A stretch of DNA of 64,000 nt from CALBPI01 sp942491885. Lineage in GTDB: Bacteria > Pseudomonadota > Gammaproteobacteria > Steroidobacterales > Woeseiaceae. The stretch covers positions 992,001 through 1,056,000 of the forward strand of contig CALOCQ010000002.1 in the NCBI GenBank assembly GCA_942491885.1, read 5' to 3'. The notes below the pieces were generated by a model, which worked only from the letters and a program-made list of their open reading frames with translations, was not told the DNA's origin and did not search any database. Below are positions 1-9,436 of this stretch, piece by piece (position 1 is the stretch's first letter; each line of letters starts with the position of its first letter). The position numbers and the translations under genes are program-made.

Positions 1-1
1 G

Positions 2-622
2 CGTAAGATCGGCTCGCTGGCGATCGGTATGCTGCAAATGGCGTTATCAATCATAATCGCCGGCGCGGCTATGCTCTATGCCCGCAACGGATATACGCTC
101 AGCAGCTCGGTAGCGAAGAAGATAAGCCCCAATCGCGGCCAGCATCTCACCAACATTTCGATCGCAACAATCCGCAGCGTCACCAATGGCGTGCTCGGTG
201 TCGCGGCGATTCAGGCAGTGCTCGCCGGTATCGGCTTTTTCGCCATGGGCGTACCCCACCCGGGCATACTGACGGCGATCGTGCTGATTACATCGATCAT
301 CCAGGTCCCCGCATTACTCATCATCGCACCGATCGTCGTGTGGGTGTTTTCATTCGCCGGGCCTTTACCGGCGACACTGTTTGCCGTGTACATGATGGTA
401 GCGGCGCTCAGCGACAATGTGTTGAAGCCGATTCTGCTCGGGCGTGGTGTCGATCTGCCGGCGCTGATTGTTCTTATCGGCGCCATTGGCGGCATGGTCG
501 CCTATGGCATCGTCGGGCTGTTCCTCGGCGCCGTGATTCTTGGCCTCGGCTACACGATCATTACCGACTGGCTACAGGTGCAGGACGAAGCACCGTTGCC
601 GGATTCTTCCGAAGCCCCGTAA
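2..622 (+). CDS. AI-2E/PerM-family inner-membrane permease, C-terminal part
   Basis: This is the C-terminal part of a multi-pass inner-membrane protein; the frame is open from base 2, so the start lies outside the window. About 200 residues show several long hydrophobic segments. A C-terminal stretch (SDNVLKPILLGRG, then GLFLGAVILGLGY) is typical of the AI-2E transporter/PerM (UPF0118) family. Members are exporters of varied or unknown substrates, and some act as Na+/H+ antiporters. The last residues (QDEAPLPDSSEAP) form a soluble acidic tail. The stop lies only 12 bases before the efflux lipoprotein gene, so the two are probably cotranscribed. Family assignment is fairly sure; the substrate cannot be told. 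Confidence 0.8.
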   Translation, partial: RKIGSLAIGMLQMALSIIIAGAAMLYARNGYTLSSSVAKKISPNRGQHLTNISIATIRSVTNGVLGVAAIQAVLAGIGFFAMGVPHPGILTAIVLITSIIQVPALLIIAPIVVWVFSFAGPLPATLFAVYMMVAALSDNVLKPILLGRGVDLPALIVLIGAIGGMVAYGIVGLFLGAVILGLGYTIITDWLQVQDEAPLPDSSEAP

Positions 623-634
623 ACCGGCGAAGCT

Positions 635-2203
635 GTGAATCTTTGGCGCACGCTGCTGGTCGTATCAACCCTCTGCATTGGCGCCTGCGCCACCGTGGGG
701 CCCGATTATGAGCGCCCCGAATCGCCGCTGGGGCCGGATTGGTATGAAGCCGACCGCGAACGCTATGACACCGATGCCGCGGAGCAGATTCTGTGGTGGC
801 AGGCACTCGGCGACCCGGTTCTTGATGAGCTGATAAAGACGGCGCACCGGCAAAATAACTCGTTGAAAATAGCCGGTCTGCGGGTACTCGAGTCGCGAGC
901 GCAGCTTGGCATCGCCGTGGGTAACCAGTATCCGCAGTCACAAGCACTGGCAGGTGACGCAGCTGGCGTTCAGGCGAGTGAGAATGCGGCAAACACGGCG
1001 GCCGGAGACCTCAGCTTCACGCAATACAACATCGGTGTGGGTGCCGCCTGGGAGCTGGATTTCTGGGGCCGCTTCCGGCGCGGAATCGAGGCCGCCGACG
1101 CGGCGTTTCTCGCCTCCGTCGCCGGCTATGATCAGGTCATGGTGCTGGTCACCGCCCAGGTCTGCGGCAACTACCTCGCCGTTCGCACGTTGCAGGAGCA
1201 GCTCCGGATCACCAATGAGAACATCGCGATTCAGCAGCGCAGCTTCGACATCGTTGACGTTCAGTTCCGTAATGGCTCGACATCAGAATTAGATGTGTTG
1301 CAGGCGCGCACGCTGCTAATGAGTACCAGGGCGTCCGTCCCCGCATTGCAAACCCAGCTCTATCAGGCGATGCACTCGCTGAGTACGCTGCTCGGCATGG
1401 CACCGGGTGAACTGCGTGAACAGCTGAGCGATACTGGCGCTATTCCGGTCATCCCGGCAAGACTTGCCGTTGGCCTGCCCGCCGACCTGCTGCGACGGCG
1501 CCCCGATGTGCGCCAGGCCGAGTACCTCGCCATGGCACAGAGCGCGCGCGTCGGTCTGGCGGAGGCAAACCTGTACCCGAGCTTCTCGCTGACCGGGTCG
1601 ATCGGGCTGTCTGCCGCGGGCAATACGAATACAACCCGGAGCGGCAAGAGCGGCCTCGGCCAGCTGTTCGACGCCGACAGCCTGACCTATTCCATCGGCC
1701 CGAATTTCGTCTGGCCATTTCTTAACTATGACCGTCTCAGGAACAGCGTTCGTGTTCAGGATGCACGCCTGCAGCAATCCCTGGTGGCCTATCGCGAATC
1801 GGTCCTGCAGGCTGCACGTGACGTCGAAGATGCGGTCGTCGCGCTCGACGGTGCGCTGCAACAGGATGTATTGCTGGCCGAAACGGTGAACAACGCGCGG
1901 CGCTCCAGTGATGTCGCGTTGCTGCGTTTCAACGAAGGCTTCGCCGACTACCAGCGGGTCCTCAACGCACAACAGGCTCTGTTTGCCCAACAGGGCCGCT
2001 ACGTCAGCAACCGCAGCAGTATTGTCAGTAGTTTTATTTCCTTGTACCTGGCGCTGGGCGGCGGCTGGCAGGTACGCGCCGATGCAGAGCTGATCGATGC
2101 AGAAACACGCAGCACGCTCGAACAGCGCAGCAATTGGGGTGGCCTGATTGACGCCGCGCAATCCGATGCCAGCACAACACCAACCGAGTCACCGTCGCGC
2201 TAG
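635..2203 (+). CDS. NodT-family RND-type outer-membrane efflux lipoprotein
   Basis: This is the outer-membrane channel of a tripartite efflux pump (OprM/NodT type). The GTG start gives a signal peptide ending in a lipobox (LCIGAC), followed by TVGPDYERP, the usual N-terminus of this family. Two OEP repeats of about 200 residues follow, the second starting near LLRRRPDVRQAEYLA, a hallmark motif. Its length of 522 residues is slightly above the usual 460-500 because of a Ser/Thr-rich tail. It lies 12 bases after the permease gene and 25 before a HlyD adaptor gene, so it forms one operon with the adaptor and the DUF2955 protein. The substrate is not evident. Confidence 0.93.
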   Translation: MNLWRTLLVVSTLCIGACATVGPDYERPESPLGPDWYEADRERYDTDAAEQILWWQALGDPVLDELIKTAHRQNNSLKIAGLRVLESRAQLGIAVGNQYPQSQALAGDAAGVQASENAANTAAGDLSFTQYNIGVGAAWELDFWGRFRRGIEAADAAFLASVAGYDQVMVLVTAQVCGNYLAVRTLQEQLRITNENIAIQQRSFDIVDVQFRNGSTSELDVLQARTLLMSTRASVPALQTQLYQAMHSLSTLLGMAPGELREQLSDTGAIPVIPARLAVGLPADLLRRRPDVRQAEYLAMAQSARVGLAEANLYPSFSLTGSIGLSAAGNTNTTRSGKSGLGQLFDADSLTYSIGPNFVWPFLNYDRLRNSVRVQDARLQQSLVAYRESVLQAARDVEDAVVALDGALQQDVLLAETVNNARRSSDVALLRFNEGFADYQRVLNAQQALFAQQGRYVSNRSSIVSSFISLYLALGGGWQVRADAELIDAETRSTLEQRSNWGGLIDAAQSDASTTPTESPSR

Positions 2204-2228
2204 CGACCGTTGTTAACGAGATCTGACC

Positions 2229-3356
2229 ATGACCGAAGATAAAGAACCCGCCGCGCAGGACGAGGGACAACCCGAGGCGCAACCCGTGCAGCCTGATCCG
2301 GTGCGCAAATGGACGATCAGAATTCTTGTTTTGAGTATCGTCATGCTGGCGGGCTATCTGGCCGCCGATCGTCTCACGCCCGTATCGTCGCAAGCTCGCG
2401 TCCATACGCTGGTCGTGCCTATAGGCGCCGAAGTATCAGGAAGCGTTATTGAAGTTGTCGTAGAGAACAACCAGCCTGTGCAGGCCGGGGACACGCTGTT
2501 TCGCATCGATGACGATCGCTACCGTCTGGCGGTCACGAGCGCCGAGGCCAACCTGCAGTCTGCGCGTCAGGCGACGGGAGCCTCTGTCGCCGGTGTTGAT
2601 GCCGCTGCTGCGGCCGTCACCTCAGCACGCGCCGGATTGTTGCGCGCCGAACAGGATGCCGTGCGATTACGGCGCATTAAGCAACAGGACTCGGGTGCGA
2701 TATCAGATCGCCGGCTCGAGAGCGCCGAAGCGTCGCTGACGGTTGCCCAACAGCAGCTGGCAGCGGCCGAGGCGAATCTTGAACAGGCGCGACAAAACCG
2801 TGGCAGCACCGGCGATGACAATTCGCGGATTCAACAGGCGCAGTCGGCACTCGACCGCGCCCGACTCGATCTCGAGCGCACACGGGTCGTAGCGCCCGCC
2901 GCCGGTGTCGTGACAGACATACGCGTCGACCGTGGCAATTTTGCCGGCGCCGGCGCCCCACAGATGACCTTCATCGCCGCCGACGATGTCTGGGTACAGG
3001 CAGACTTCACCGAGAACAATCTCGGCAACGTGGATCGCGGTGACGCCGTCAGGCTTGCATTTGATATCTTTCCGGGCCGTGTTTTCAAAGGCACCGTTCG
3101 CGCCACCGGCTTCGGTGTGGCGGTGGACAGTGCGCCGCTGGGCAGCCTGCCGACCATCAACAACAATCGCCAATGGCTGCGCGACGCACAGCGCTTTCCG
3201 GTCATTATCGACTTCGAAATGCCCGCTGAGGACAAGCGGCGCCTGAAGGTCGGCGCGCAGGCCACGGCAATGATTTATACCGGCGACAACTGGTTCTTCA
3301 ACACGCTTGGGGCAGCCTACATACGGATCGGTAGCATTCTCTCTTATGCCTATTAA
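2229..3356 (+). CDS. HlyD/EmrA-type membrane-fusion protein
   Basis: This is the periplasmic adaptor that would link the DUF2955 inner-membrane protein to the NodT channel. A short Pro/Glu-rich cytoplasmic N-terminus is followed by one membrane anchor at about residues 26-46. Next come a lipoyl-like half (GAEVSGSVIEV), a long alpha-hairpin rich in Ala, Gln and Arg (about residues 85-215), and the second lipoyl half with a beta-barrel (VVAPAAGVVTDIRVDRG). The HlyD_D23/EmrA organisation is clear and the length of 375 residues is usual. Its 3' end overlaps the next gene by 11 bases, which supports translational coupling. Confidence 0.92.
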   Translation: MTEDKEPAAQDEGQPEAQPVQPDPVRKWTIRILVLSIVMLAGYLAADRLTPVSSQARVHTLVVPIGAEVSGSVIEVVVENNQPVQAGDTLFRIDDDRYRLAVTSAEANLQSARQATGASVAGVDAAAAAVTSARAGLLRAEQDAVRLRRIKQQDSGAISDRRLESAEASLTVAQQQLAAAEANLEQARQNRGSTGDDNSRIQQAQSALDRARLDLERTRVVAPAAGVVTDIRVDRGNFAGAGAPQMTFIAADDVWVQADFTENNLGNVDRGDAVRLAFDIFPGRVFKGTVRATGFGVAVDSAPLGSLPTINNNRQWLRDAQRFPVIIDFEMPAEDKRRLKVGAQATAMIYTGDNWFFNTLGAAYIRIGSILSYAY

Positions 3357-4425
3357 CGCTGCATCGCCGGCTGCTATCACCGGGTATTCGAGTGTTGCGA
3401 GCCGGCGGATACTCCGCCTCGCGCTCGGCACCGCACTATCGCTATGGGTTTCGCAGGCAGTCGGTTGGACGATCTCGTATATCGCGCCAGTATTGACAAT
3501 GCTGCTATTGGCGATGCCGATGCACCGGCCAAAGCCGAAGTTCTTTATCACTGTGGTTCTGGCGCTGACGATCAGCGTACACGGCGCCTTCCTGTTCCTG
3601 CCGTTTCTGCTGCACCAGGAACTGGTCGGATTGCTGCTGTTGTCGTTGGCACTGTTTCATTGTTTTTATTTTACGGCGCGCGGTGGTACTGCAGTAGTCG
3701 GCACGCTTGTCACCATTTCGCTTGCGATGACAGTGGCGGTAGGCAGCGTTTCGGTCGACGCACTACTCGGCGTGGTCAGCGGCCTGACCGTTGGCGCCAC
3801 AGTCGGCGCGTTGGTCGCGCTGATCGCACATAGCCTCATTCCCGACCAGCCGCTCGAAGCGATAGTCGCGAGCGCGGCGAGCGATGACGGTAAAACAGAG
3901 ACCGTTGTTGATCTTCCGGCGGCGAGACGCAGCGCGATGCGGTCGCTCGCCGTCGTCTTCCCGGTCGTGTTCTGGTTCTTGCTGTCGGGTGCCAGCGCGG
4001 GGAATATGGCGGTCATGGTTAAGGTCGCAGCGATGGGTCAGGAGGTCTCGCAAAAGGGTACGCGCGCCGCAGCCGGGTCGCTGATCATGTCGACCGTCGC
4101 AGGCGGGCTCGCAGCGATTGTGTGTTGGCAGGTCCTGAGCATCTGGCCGTCGCTTGCTATGTACACCCTGTTGATGCTTCTTGCCGGCCTGTATTTCGGC
4201 AAGAGAATTTTCAGCGGCAACGGCTTGCATCCGGATGCGGCGACGTGGAACTACGCGTTCCTGACATTGATTGTCGTACTGGCGCCCGCGGCATTGGACT
4301 CAGACTTCGGTAGTGATGCCGGCGCACGCTTCTACGATCGCTTGTTTATGTTTTTCGGCGCGACCGCTTATGGCGTTACCGCTGTTTATATTTTCGATGC
4401 TTTCTGGCCCGGGAGAAAAAAATGA
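3346..4425 (+). CDS. DUF2955/FUSC-like inner-membrane protein of the efflux set
   Basis: This is a polytopic inner-membrane protein of about 359 residues. It has one hydrophobic block at residues 20-155, a soluble linker, and a second block to the C-terminus. That two-part pattern and the motif MPMHRPKPKFF fit the DUF2955 family, which is related to aromatic-acid exporters (FUSC/AaeB-like) and is commonly encoded beside HlyD adaptors. I place the start at the ATG inside the adaptor gene; a TTG 39 bases upstream is possible but lies deeper in that gene. The stop overlaps the start of the META lipoprotein gene (ATGA). Role as the pump component is inferred from context. Confidence 0.8.
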   Translation: MPINAASPAAITGYSSVASRRILRLALGTALSLWVSQAVGWTISYIAPVLTMLLLAMPMHRPKPKFFITVVLALTISVHGAFLFLPFLLHQELVGLLLLSLALFHCFYFTARGGTAVVGTLVTISLAMTVAVGSVSVDALLGVVSGLTVGATVGALVALIAHSLIPDQPLEAIVASAASDDGKTETVVDLPAARRSAMRSLAVVFPVVFWFLLSGASAGNMAVMVKVAAMGQEVSQKGTRAAAGSLIMSTVAGGLAAIVCWQVLSIWPSLAMYTLLMLLAGLYFGKRIFSGNGLHPDAATWNYAFLTLIVVLAPAALDSDFGSDAGARFYDRLFMFFGATAYGVTAVYIFDAFWPGRKK

Positions 4426-4955
4426 TTCACCGCCTCGCGATCATCGCTACGATCGGTTTGTTGACAGCGTGTTCACCCGACGATGGAACCGGGGACAATA
4501 CCGATGCTGACAGAACCAACAACGAATCGCCTGCCCTCGCTAATGACGCAGCCGAAGAAGGCATGCCACAAACCCAACCGGAGAGGACCGTGAGCGTCAG
4601 TGATGCATTACTGGAAGATATTCGCTGGACGCTGATCGAGTTGCGCGGTCTGCCGGTCGCGGTGTCCGACGGCGTAGAGCAGGCCTACCTGGAATTGCAG
4701 TCCGCCGAAAACAAGGTGGTCGGGCACACGTCATGCAACCGCTTCTTCGGTCGTTACGAACTCAAACCGGGCAACCGGATTGTATTCGACGAGAACATGG
4801 GCATGACGATGATGGCCTGCCCCGACATGACAACCGAATCGTTGCTGATGGAGGCGATCAGCAACGCCGACAACTATGCGATCAAAGGCAATCAGTTGTC
4901 GCTGAACAAGGCGCGTATGGCGCCGCTGGCAAGATTTTCGAGCGAGCCACAATAG
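4422..4955 (+). CDS. META-domain (HslJ-like) lipoprotein
   Basis: This small exported lipoprotein has a lipobox LLTAC near residue 17 and a Thr/Asn/Asp/Glu-rich linker of about 50 residues. A META domain follows (IRWTLIEL, then GHTSCNRFFGRYEL, then MTMMACPD). META domains occur in HslJ of E. coli, which is linked to heat and novobiocin tolerance. The two conserved cysteines (SCN and MACPD) are present. The start overlaps the preceding stop by 4 bases, so it is the last gene of the efflux operon. Its molecular role is unknown; a link to envelope stress or drug tolerance is an inference from the family and neighbours. Confidence 0.88.
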   Translation: MIHRLAIIATIGLLTACSPDDGTGDNTDADRTNNESPALANDAAEEGMPQTQPERTVSVSDALLEDIRWTLIELRGLPVAVSDGVEQAYLELQSAENKVVGHTSCNRFFGRYELKPGNRIVFDENMGMTMMACPDMTTESLLMEAISNADNYAIKGNQLSLNKARMAPLARFSSEPQ

Positions 4956-5031
4956 CTGCGCCGACAGTGCGCGTTCAACCGTTAAATCTTGCGCCGGACG
5001 TCGCTACACAAAACCGCGTATGGCCCGGTGA

Positions 5032-5682
5032 TCACTTGTCCCTCAGGTCGGAAATATAAGCACTGACCAACCCGGCAACCAGCACAGCAACATAGAACTG
5101 TCCTGCCACTGCTTGCATATAGGAAAGGCTGCGCGCCATGGCCGTTACCGGTGTGATGTCGCCATAGCCAAGAGTGGTCAGGGTAACGAAGCTGAAGTAC
5201 AGCCAGCCACTATCCGAACCGGGACCGAAGCCGGGCGAGAAGCCGCGGAATGAATTCGGGACAAATTGCTCCAGCAGTGAATAGGCCAGCGACCAGATGA
5301 CCCCGAGCAACAGGAACACGCAAATCGCCCCGACCAGTCGATTGGCGTTCATCTGCGTACCGAAAATCACTTGCTTCAGCGAATAGCTGATTGCGACAAG
5401 TAAAAAGCCGATCAGGGTTATGTTCGAAGCGCGCCTGATAATCGGCCACTCGAATTCAACAGAGACCACATTCAGCGCCACACCCACCAGCGCCAACATG
5501 ATGCCAACGGCGAAAAACCGCCCGCCGCCTTTCAGGCTCCACACACCGACCAGCAATGTGACGGAATAGATGATAGCGCGAACACCGCGCGCGTCGTGCA
5601 TGCCCAGATCGTGCGCGAGTGGGAGCATGATAAGCAGGAACAGCAGCGCACCAAACAAGTAAAAGAAATTCGATTTTTCCAC
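5032..5682 (-). CDS. Potassium channel family protein (TLGYGD filter)
   Basis: This integral membrane protein of 216 residues probably forms a K+-selective pore. Four hydrophobic segments (about 7-22, 36-50, 57-73 and 87-103) precede the pore module. The latter has a helix at 116-138, a selectivity filter TLGYGD at 170-175 and a last helix near 190-211. The start is GTG, with AGGG just upstream. There is no cytoplasmic RCK domain, so gating is likely simple or depends on partners. It is convergent with the META lipoprotein gene and divergent from the phospholipase D-like gene. Ion selectivity is inferred from the filter. Confidence 0.9.
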   Translation of the reverse strand: MEKSNFFYLFGALLFLLIMLPLAHDLGMHDARGVRAIIYSVTLLVGVWSLKGGGRFFAVGIMLALVGVALNVVSVEFEWPIIRRASNITLIGFLLVAISYSLKQVIFGTQMNANRLVGAICVFLLLGVIWSLAYSLLEQFVPNSFRGFSPGFGPGSDSGWLYFSFVTLTTLGYGDITPVTAMARSLSYMQAVAGQFYVAVLVAGLVSAYISDLRDK

Positions 5683-5889
5683 GCTTGACCCTGCTATTCG
5701 GCGTTTATGAACTTGTCGCTGCCAACCCGGACGCCGGGAATTTTAGCACCTGACCCAACCCGCGGTCCGACTGTTTTGCTTTTTCGCATGCGCCGGACCT
5801 GTAAGATCACGTTTGCAACGCAAGCATCGTGTGCAGATCAGCAGGTCAGGTATCGGGCAGATATGTCGCGACAATACGGGGAACAACAG

Positions 5890-7458
5890 ATGACAAGCGA
5901 GCGCAGCATTGCACGGCACATGATCAGGATAAGCGCGGTGATTGCGCTTGCGTGTGCGGCCATCGGATGCGCCAGCGTTGACTTCGACTATCCCCGCGAG
6001 GAGTCATTTGTGATCGACAAGACAGGCGACACTAGTCTCGCCGAAAGTGTAGCCCGGCTGGCGCGTAACCAGCCGCGAGCACTCGCCGGGTTTCATCCGA
6101 TGGGCGACGGTATCGACGCGCTCGCCGCGCGACTGCTGCTGGCCGGGCGGGCGGAGCGCAGTATTGATGTGCAGTACTACCTGATCAAGAATGACCTCGT
6201 CGGCCGCGTTTTCATGCTCGCGCTACTCGATGCCGCAGATCGTGGCGTGCGTATTCGATTGTTGATCGATGATGTTTTTACCGCCGGATACGATGCCGGA
6301 CTCGGCGCGCTCGATTCACATCCCAACTTCGAAGTACGAATTTTCAATCCGTTCAATCGCGGCGCAGCCGGCAGGACTCTGGGCGCGGTTAGCGGCTTCA
6401 CCCGAGTGAACCGGCGCATGCACAACAAGTCGTTCACGATCGATAACCAGATCACCATAATTGGCGGGCGTAACATCGCGGATGAGTATTTCGGTGCGCG
6501 CAAGGATTCGAGCTTCAGCGATCTGGACGTCATTGGCATCGGCCCGGTAGTGAACGAAGTATCGACGATGTTCGACACGTACTGGAACCATGAGACCGCG
6601 CTGCCGCTCGGTGCATTTTCCAGGCAGCTCGACAACGACGAGGCACGCCTGGATACGCTGCGTGAATCACTGACGGCGTCACGCGAAGATGCGCAAACCT
6701 CGCGTTATGCGGAAGCTGTTACGGAGCGCGTGATACGCCAGCTTGATATGGACAGCAATGCATTCACCTGGGCAACCTATACCCTGGTCTATGACTCACC
6801 CGACAAGGGCGTGCGCGCAAGATCAAAACAGGCAGGCTCAATTTTGACGCCGTTGCAGGCGGCCTTGACTGAGGCTGAAGACGAAATACTCATCGTATCG
6901 CCCTATTTCGTGCCGACAAAGAGCGGTATTGCCACGCTGTCTGAGATTCGCGCCAGAGGCGTCGGAGTCACCGTTATCACCAATTCGCTGGCCGCCAATA
7001 ATCAGTTCACGGTGCACAGCGGCTATGCACCATCGCGAAAGCCATTGCTTAAGCAAGGCGTAAAGATTTACGAGGTGCGACCGGATATTGCGGTGCAAGG
7101 CACGGAGTTTATTGACGCGGATAACCCGCGTGCGACGCTGCACACCAAGGCGTTTATTGTCGATCAGCAGCGCGCCTTCATTGGCTCGTTTAACTTCGAT
7201 CCGCGCTCGGCCAACATCAATACGGAAATGGGCGTGATCATCGACGATGCAGAGCTCGCCCGGTATTTCGCGGGCCGCGTGCAAAGCGCGCTCAAAGAGA
7301 AAACCTACACAGTGTTTCTGGATGAGAACGACAAACTGCGCTGGCGCGGCTTTGATCGGGGTGAAGAAGTTGTTCTGAAGAAAGAGCCGCAAACCAGCTG
7401 GTGGCAGCGCTTCAAGGTGTCCTTCGTAGGATTGTTCCCGGTAGAAGGGCAGCTCTGA
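5890..7458 (+). CDS. Phospholipase D/cardiolipin synthase-like lipoprotein
   Basis: This phospholipase D superfamily protein has two HKD motifs: HNKSFTID from residue 178 and HTKAFIVD from residue 418. Each is followed by a Gly/Ser-rich strand (GGRN, GSFNFDPRS). Such enzymes transfer or hydrolyse phosphatidyl groups, as cardiolipin synthases do. The N-terminus is a signal peptide with a lipobox (AAIGC), so the enzyme should be anchored in the envelope rather than cytoplasmic. I chose the ATG at 5890, 10 residues before the hydrophobic segment; the open frame extends upstream to 5707 but that part has no signal-like character. An ATG at 5920 is also possible. It probably acts on phospholipids; the exact reaction is unknown. 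Confidence 0.88.
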   Translation: MTSERSIARHMIRISAVIALACAAIGCASVDFDYPREESFVIDKTGDTSLAESVARLARNQPRALAGFHPMGDGIDALAARLLLAGRAERSIDVQYYLIKNDLVGRVFMLALLDAADRGVRIRLLIDDVFTAGYDAGLGALDSHPNFEVRIFNPFNRGAAGRTLGAVSGFTRVNRRMHNKSFTIDNQITIIGGRNIADEYFGARKDSSFSDLDVIGIGPVVNEVSTMFDTYWNHETALPLGAFSRQLDNDEARLDTLRESLTASREDAQTSRYAEAVTERVIRQLDMDSNAFTWATYTLVYDSPDKGVRARSKQAGSILTPLQAALTEAEDEILIVSPYFVPTKSGIATLSEIRARGVGVTVITNSLAANNQFTVHSGYAPSRKPLLKQGVKIYEVRPDIAVQGTEFIDADNPRATLHTKAFIVDQQRAFIGSFNFDPRSANINTEMGVIIDDAELARYFAGRVQSALKEKTYTVFLDENDKLRWRGFDRGEEVVLKKEPQTSWWQRFKVSFVGLFPVEGQL

Positions 7459-7467
7459 ACCGGGAAT

Positions 7468-7502
7468 CGCGCAGCCATCCCGAATGAGATGGCCGCGCGT
7501 TT
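7468..7502. terminator. Hairpin between convergent genes
   Basis: A 12-base inverted repeat with one mismatch (CGCGCAGCCATC against GATGGCCGCGCG) encloses an 8-base loop and is followed by TTT. It lies between the stop of the phospholipase D-like gene and the stop of the convergent lipoprotein gene. It could terminate both, though the T tract is short. Confidence 0.6.
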
Positions 7503-7506
7503 GGAA

Positions 7507-8211
7507 TTATTCCTGCGTCATCAGCGTTTCAAGACCACTGCGGACCGTTCTCGCCCATTCCCGCCCAAGACGACGGACTTCGGCGCGATTGAGGGCCGGG
7601 CTTGAGATAGTCAGACTGCTGCCGGTGCCGCGCTCGGCAGCACGACGATCAATAGCACGCGCGAGGATCGCATCACTCATCGAGTCGTGCAGTTCAAGCA
7701 CCAGCGTTGCCTCGCCAACGCGGTCGATCAGGATTGTGCTGCGACCGACAGTATCCGGCGGGACACGCGAGATGACGTCAAGTAACCCGGCGCGAACGGT
7801 CAGCACATCGGGACCCGGTTGATCAACAACTTCGAATACTTTGCTGCGCTGGAGCTCTTCTACAAACGCGCTTGTGATTTCTTCCTTCACCAGCGCTTTC
7901 GTTTTCTCGTCGAGCTGAAACTCGCTCTGCCCCGCCCTGCGCATCTGGCTCTGGCTTGTGCCGGCGCGACCGCTGTAAGCCCCGGTAACCGGCCGAAACT
8001 CGATGCCGACGCCATCGAACAAAACCTTTGTGTATTCGGAGGCGTCAATGTCTGTTCTGGCCCACACTGCATCCAAAGCCGTGTTATCGACTTTCGTCAG
8101 ACCATCATGGGTAACTTCTGCATCGGGGCCGCTTTGGAATTGCGGTGCCGTGGTGCAGCCGGTGAATGCTGCGAGCAGCGCACACGTTGCGACTAATTGA
8201 ATCTTGTTCAT
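7507..8211 (-). CDS. DUF3313-like lipoprotein
   Basis: This is an exported lipoprotein of 234 residues with signal peptide and lipobox (AFTGC). The mature part (VLFDGVGIEFRPV; KALVKEEITSAFVEEL; a C-terminal WARTVRSGLETL) resembles the DUF3313 family of envelope lipoproteins, whose function is not known. The start ATG has a strong ribosome site (GAGGAAG, close upstream) and is preferred over the longer open frame. It lies 130 bases downstream of the DUF481 gene on the same strand, so the two may be cotranscribed. The family call is moderate; the lipoprotein nature is clear. Confidence 0.75.
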   Translation of the reverse strand: MNKIQLVATCALLAAFTGCTTAPQFQSGPDAEVTHDGLTKVDNTALDAVWARTDIDASEYTKVLFDGVGIEFRPVTGAYSGRAGTSQSQMRRAGQSEFQLDEKTKALVKEEITSAFVEELQRSKVFEVVDQPGPDVLTVRAGLLDVISRVPPDTVGRSTILIDRVGEATLVLELHDSMSDAILARAIDRRAAERGTGSSLTISSPALNRAEVRRLGREWARTVRSGLETLMTQE

Positions 8212-8341
8212 GACTTCCTCTTTGAAAATTTGTGCCGGTAAGATCGACTGTCCAACCGGTTGCCCGGTGATTTTAGCGCAACATAACCTGAAAGAAGGAC
8301 ACCGCGGGGATGTTCGGTATTGTCGAGCTTTGGCATTGGGC

Positions 8342-9379
8342 TCAGAAAGAGTAGCCGAGCGAGGTGGTCGCCGTGTAGTCAGACTTTCCGGCACCGGCCG
8401 GCGGGTCACTGGTATAAGAGTAGCCGATCCCCAGCTCCAGAAATAAATCCGCATAGACCTCGCGCCTCAGACTCAGGTCCGACTCGGCACGATAGCGGCT
8501 GAAATCCTCAATCAACGGGTAGATCGTTGACGTGAAGCGAAACGAAGTATCCGGTGCCAGGTTGCGCCTCAGATAGCGAATCTCCAAACGCGCTTCCGCC
8601 TCGGTGGTGCTGTCCTCGTCACCGATGAAGGATGTACGCGCGCCCTGAGCGCCCGCCGTCAACGAGAACTGCGTCTTGTTGGTCTGGATGAAGTAGTGGC
8701 CCAAGGCGCCACCCGCCGACACACGCCCGCCAACACCGAGCTCATCGTTTTTCTCCCAGCCGGTGAACCAGTCGGTGAACCACCGGTCCTGACGAAAGCG
8801 CTGGTAGTTGAAGCTGACGCTCTGGCGCGCTTTGGTCGGCTCGCTTGGCTGATCGGTGACTGAGGAATTCAGCCGCAGACCCAGCAGGAAGCTCCGACTG
8901 CGGTAGCTCACATCTGAAGCGAGGTTGGCGGTCGTCACCTCGCTGGACTTCTGCGTCTGGATACCGAAGCTAAATGAGCCGTCGAGGCGCTGAAAGAAAC
9001 TGTCGCTGGTCTCGATCGGCGTGATTCTTATGACCTGACTGGCTTCGACGATATGCTCGCCGGACCTGGTAACGACACGAATATACTTACTGTCTTGCGC
9101 CGGCAATAGCTCGCCGAAATAGCGGGTGCCATCTGCCAGCTCGACCTGCAGATCCTGGCTGCTCGTGACCGCGACAATATCCTCCCAGTCGATGCTGACA
9201 GTCCCCATCGAGTCAGTGCTGTAGCGCAGCAGACCAAATTCCAGACTTTTCAGCTCACCGGTCACCGCGTTACCGTTAATCAGGATAACAACGTCTGTCT
9301 TTTGTGCCAGCGCGTGTTGCGGCATTAATCCTGCCAGCGCAAGAAAGACCAGCGTCAGGACATGTTTGTGGTGGCGCAT
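8342..9379 (-). CDS. DUF481 outer-membrane protein (YdiY-like)
   Basis: This is a secreted protein of about 345 residues with a signal peptide ending in HALAQ. Residues 30-120 form a small beta-rich domain (NGNAVTGELKSLEFG; LADGTRYFGEL) of the kind often found before DUF481. The rest is a predicted outer-membrane barrel ending in Phe (TTSLGYSF), as expected for Bam-dependent insertion, with the pattern of DUF481/YdiY. The function of YdiY is unknown. The start at 9379 lies just before the hydrophobic segment. Divergent from it, only 57 bases away, is the DUF4956 gene, so both promoters must share a very small region. Confidence 0.85.
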   Translation of the reverse strand: MRHHKHVLTLVFLALAGLMPQHALAQKTDVVILINGNAVTGELKSLEFGLLRYSTDSMGTVSIDWEDIVAVTSSQDLQVELADGTRYFGELLPAQDSKYIRVVTRSGEHIVEASQVIRITPIETSDSFFQRLDGSFSFGIQTQKSSEVTTANLASDVSYRSRSFLLGLRLNSSVTDQPSEPTKARQSVSFNYQRFRQDRWFTDWFTGWEKNDELGVGGRVSAGGALGHYFIQTNKTQFSLTAGAQGARTSFIGDEDSTTEAEARLEIRYLRRNLAPDTSFRFTSTIYPLIEDFSRYRAESDLSLRREVYADLFLELGIGYSYTSDPPAGAGKSDYTATTSLGYSF

Positions 9380-9436
9380 GGGCGTAGTATCACTCAAGTT
9401 GATTGGGCCCGCATCGCAGGCAATACTGGACAATAT

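Noticed and set aside
1316..2161. 281-residue minus-strand frame
   Set aside because: It lies wholly inside the NodT-type gene, which has full family motifs; the reverse frame shows no recognisable domain.
2703..3551. 282-residue minus-strand frame
   Set aside because: It overlaps both the HlyD and DUF2955 genes on the other strand, which are well supported.
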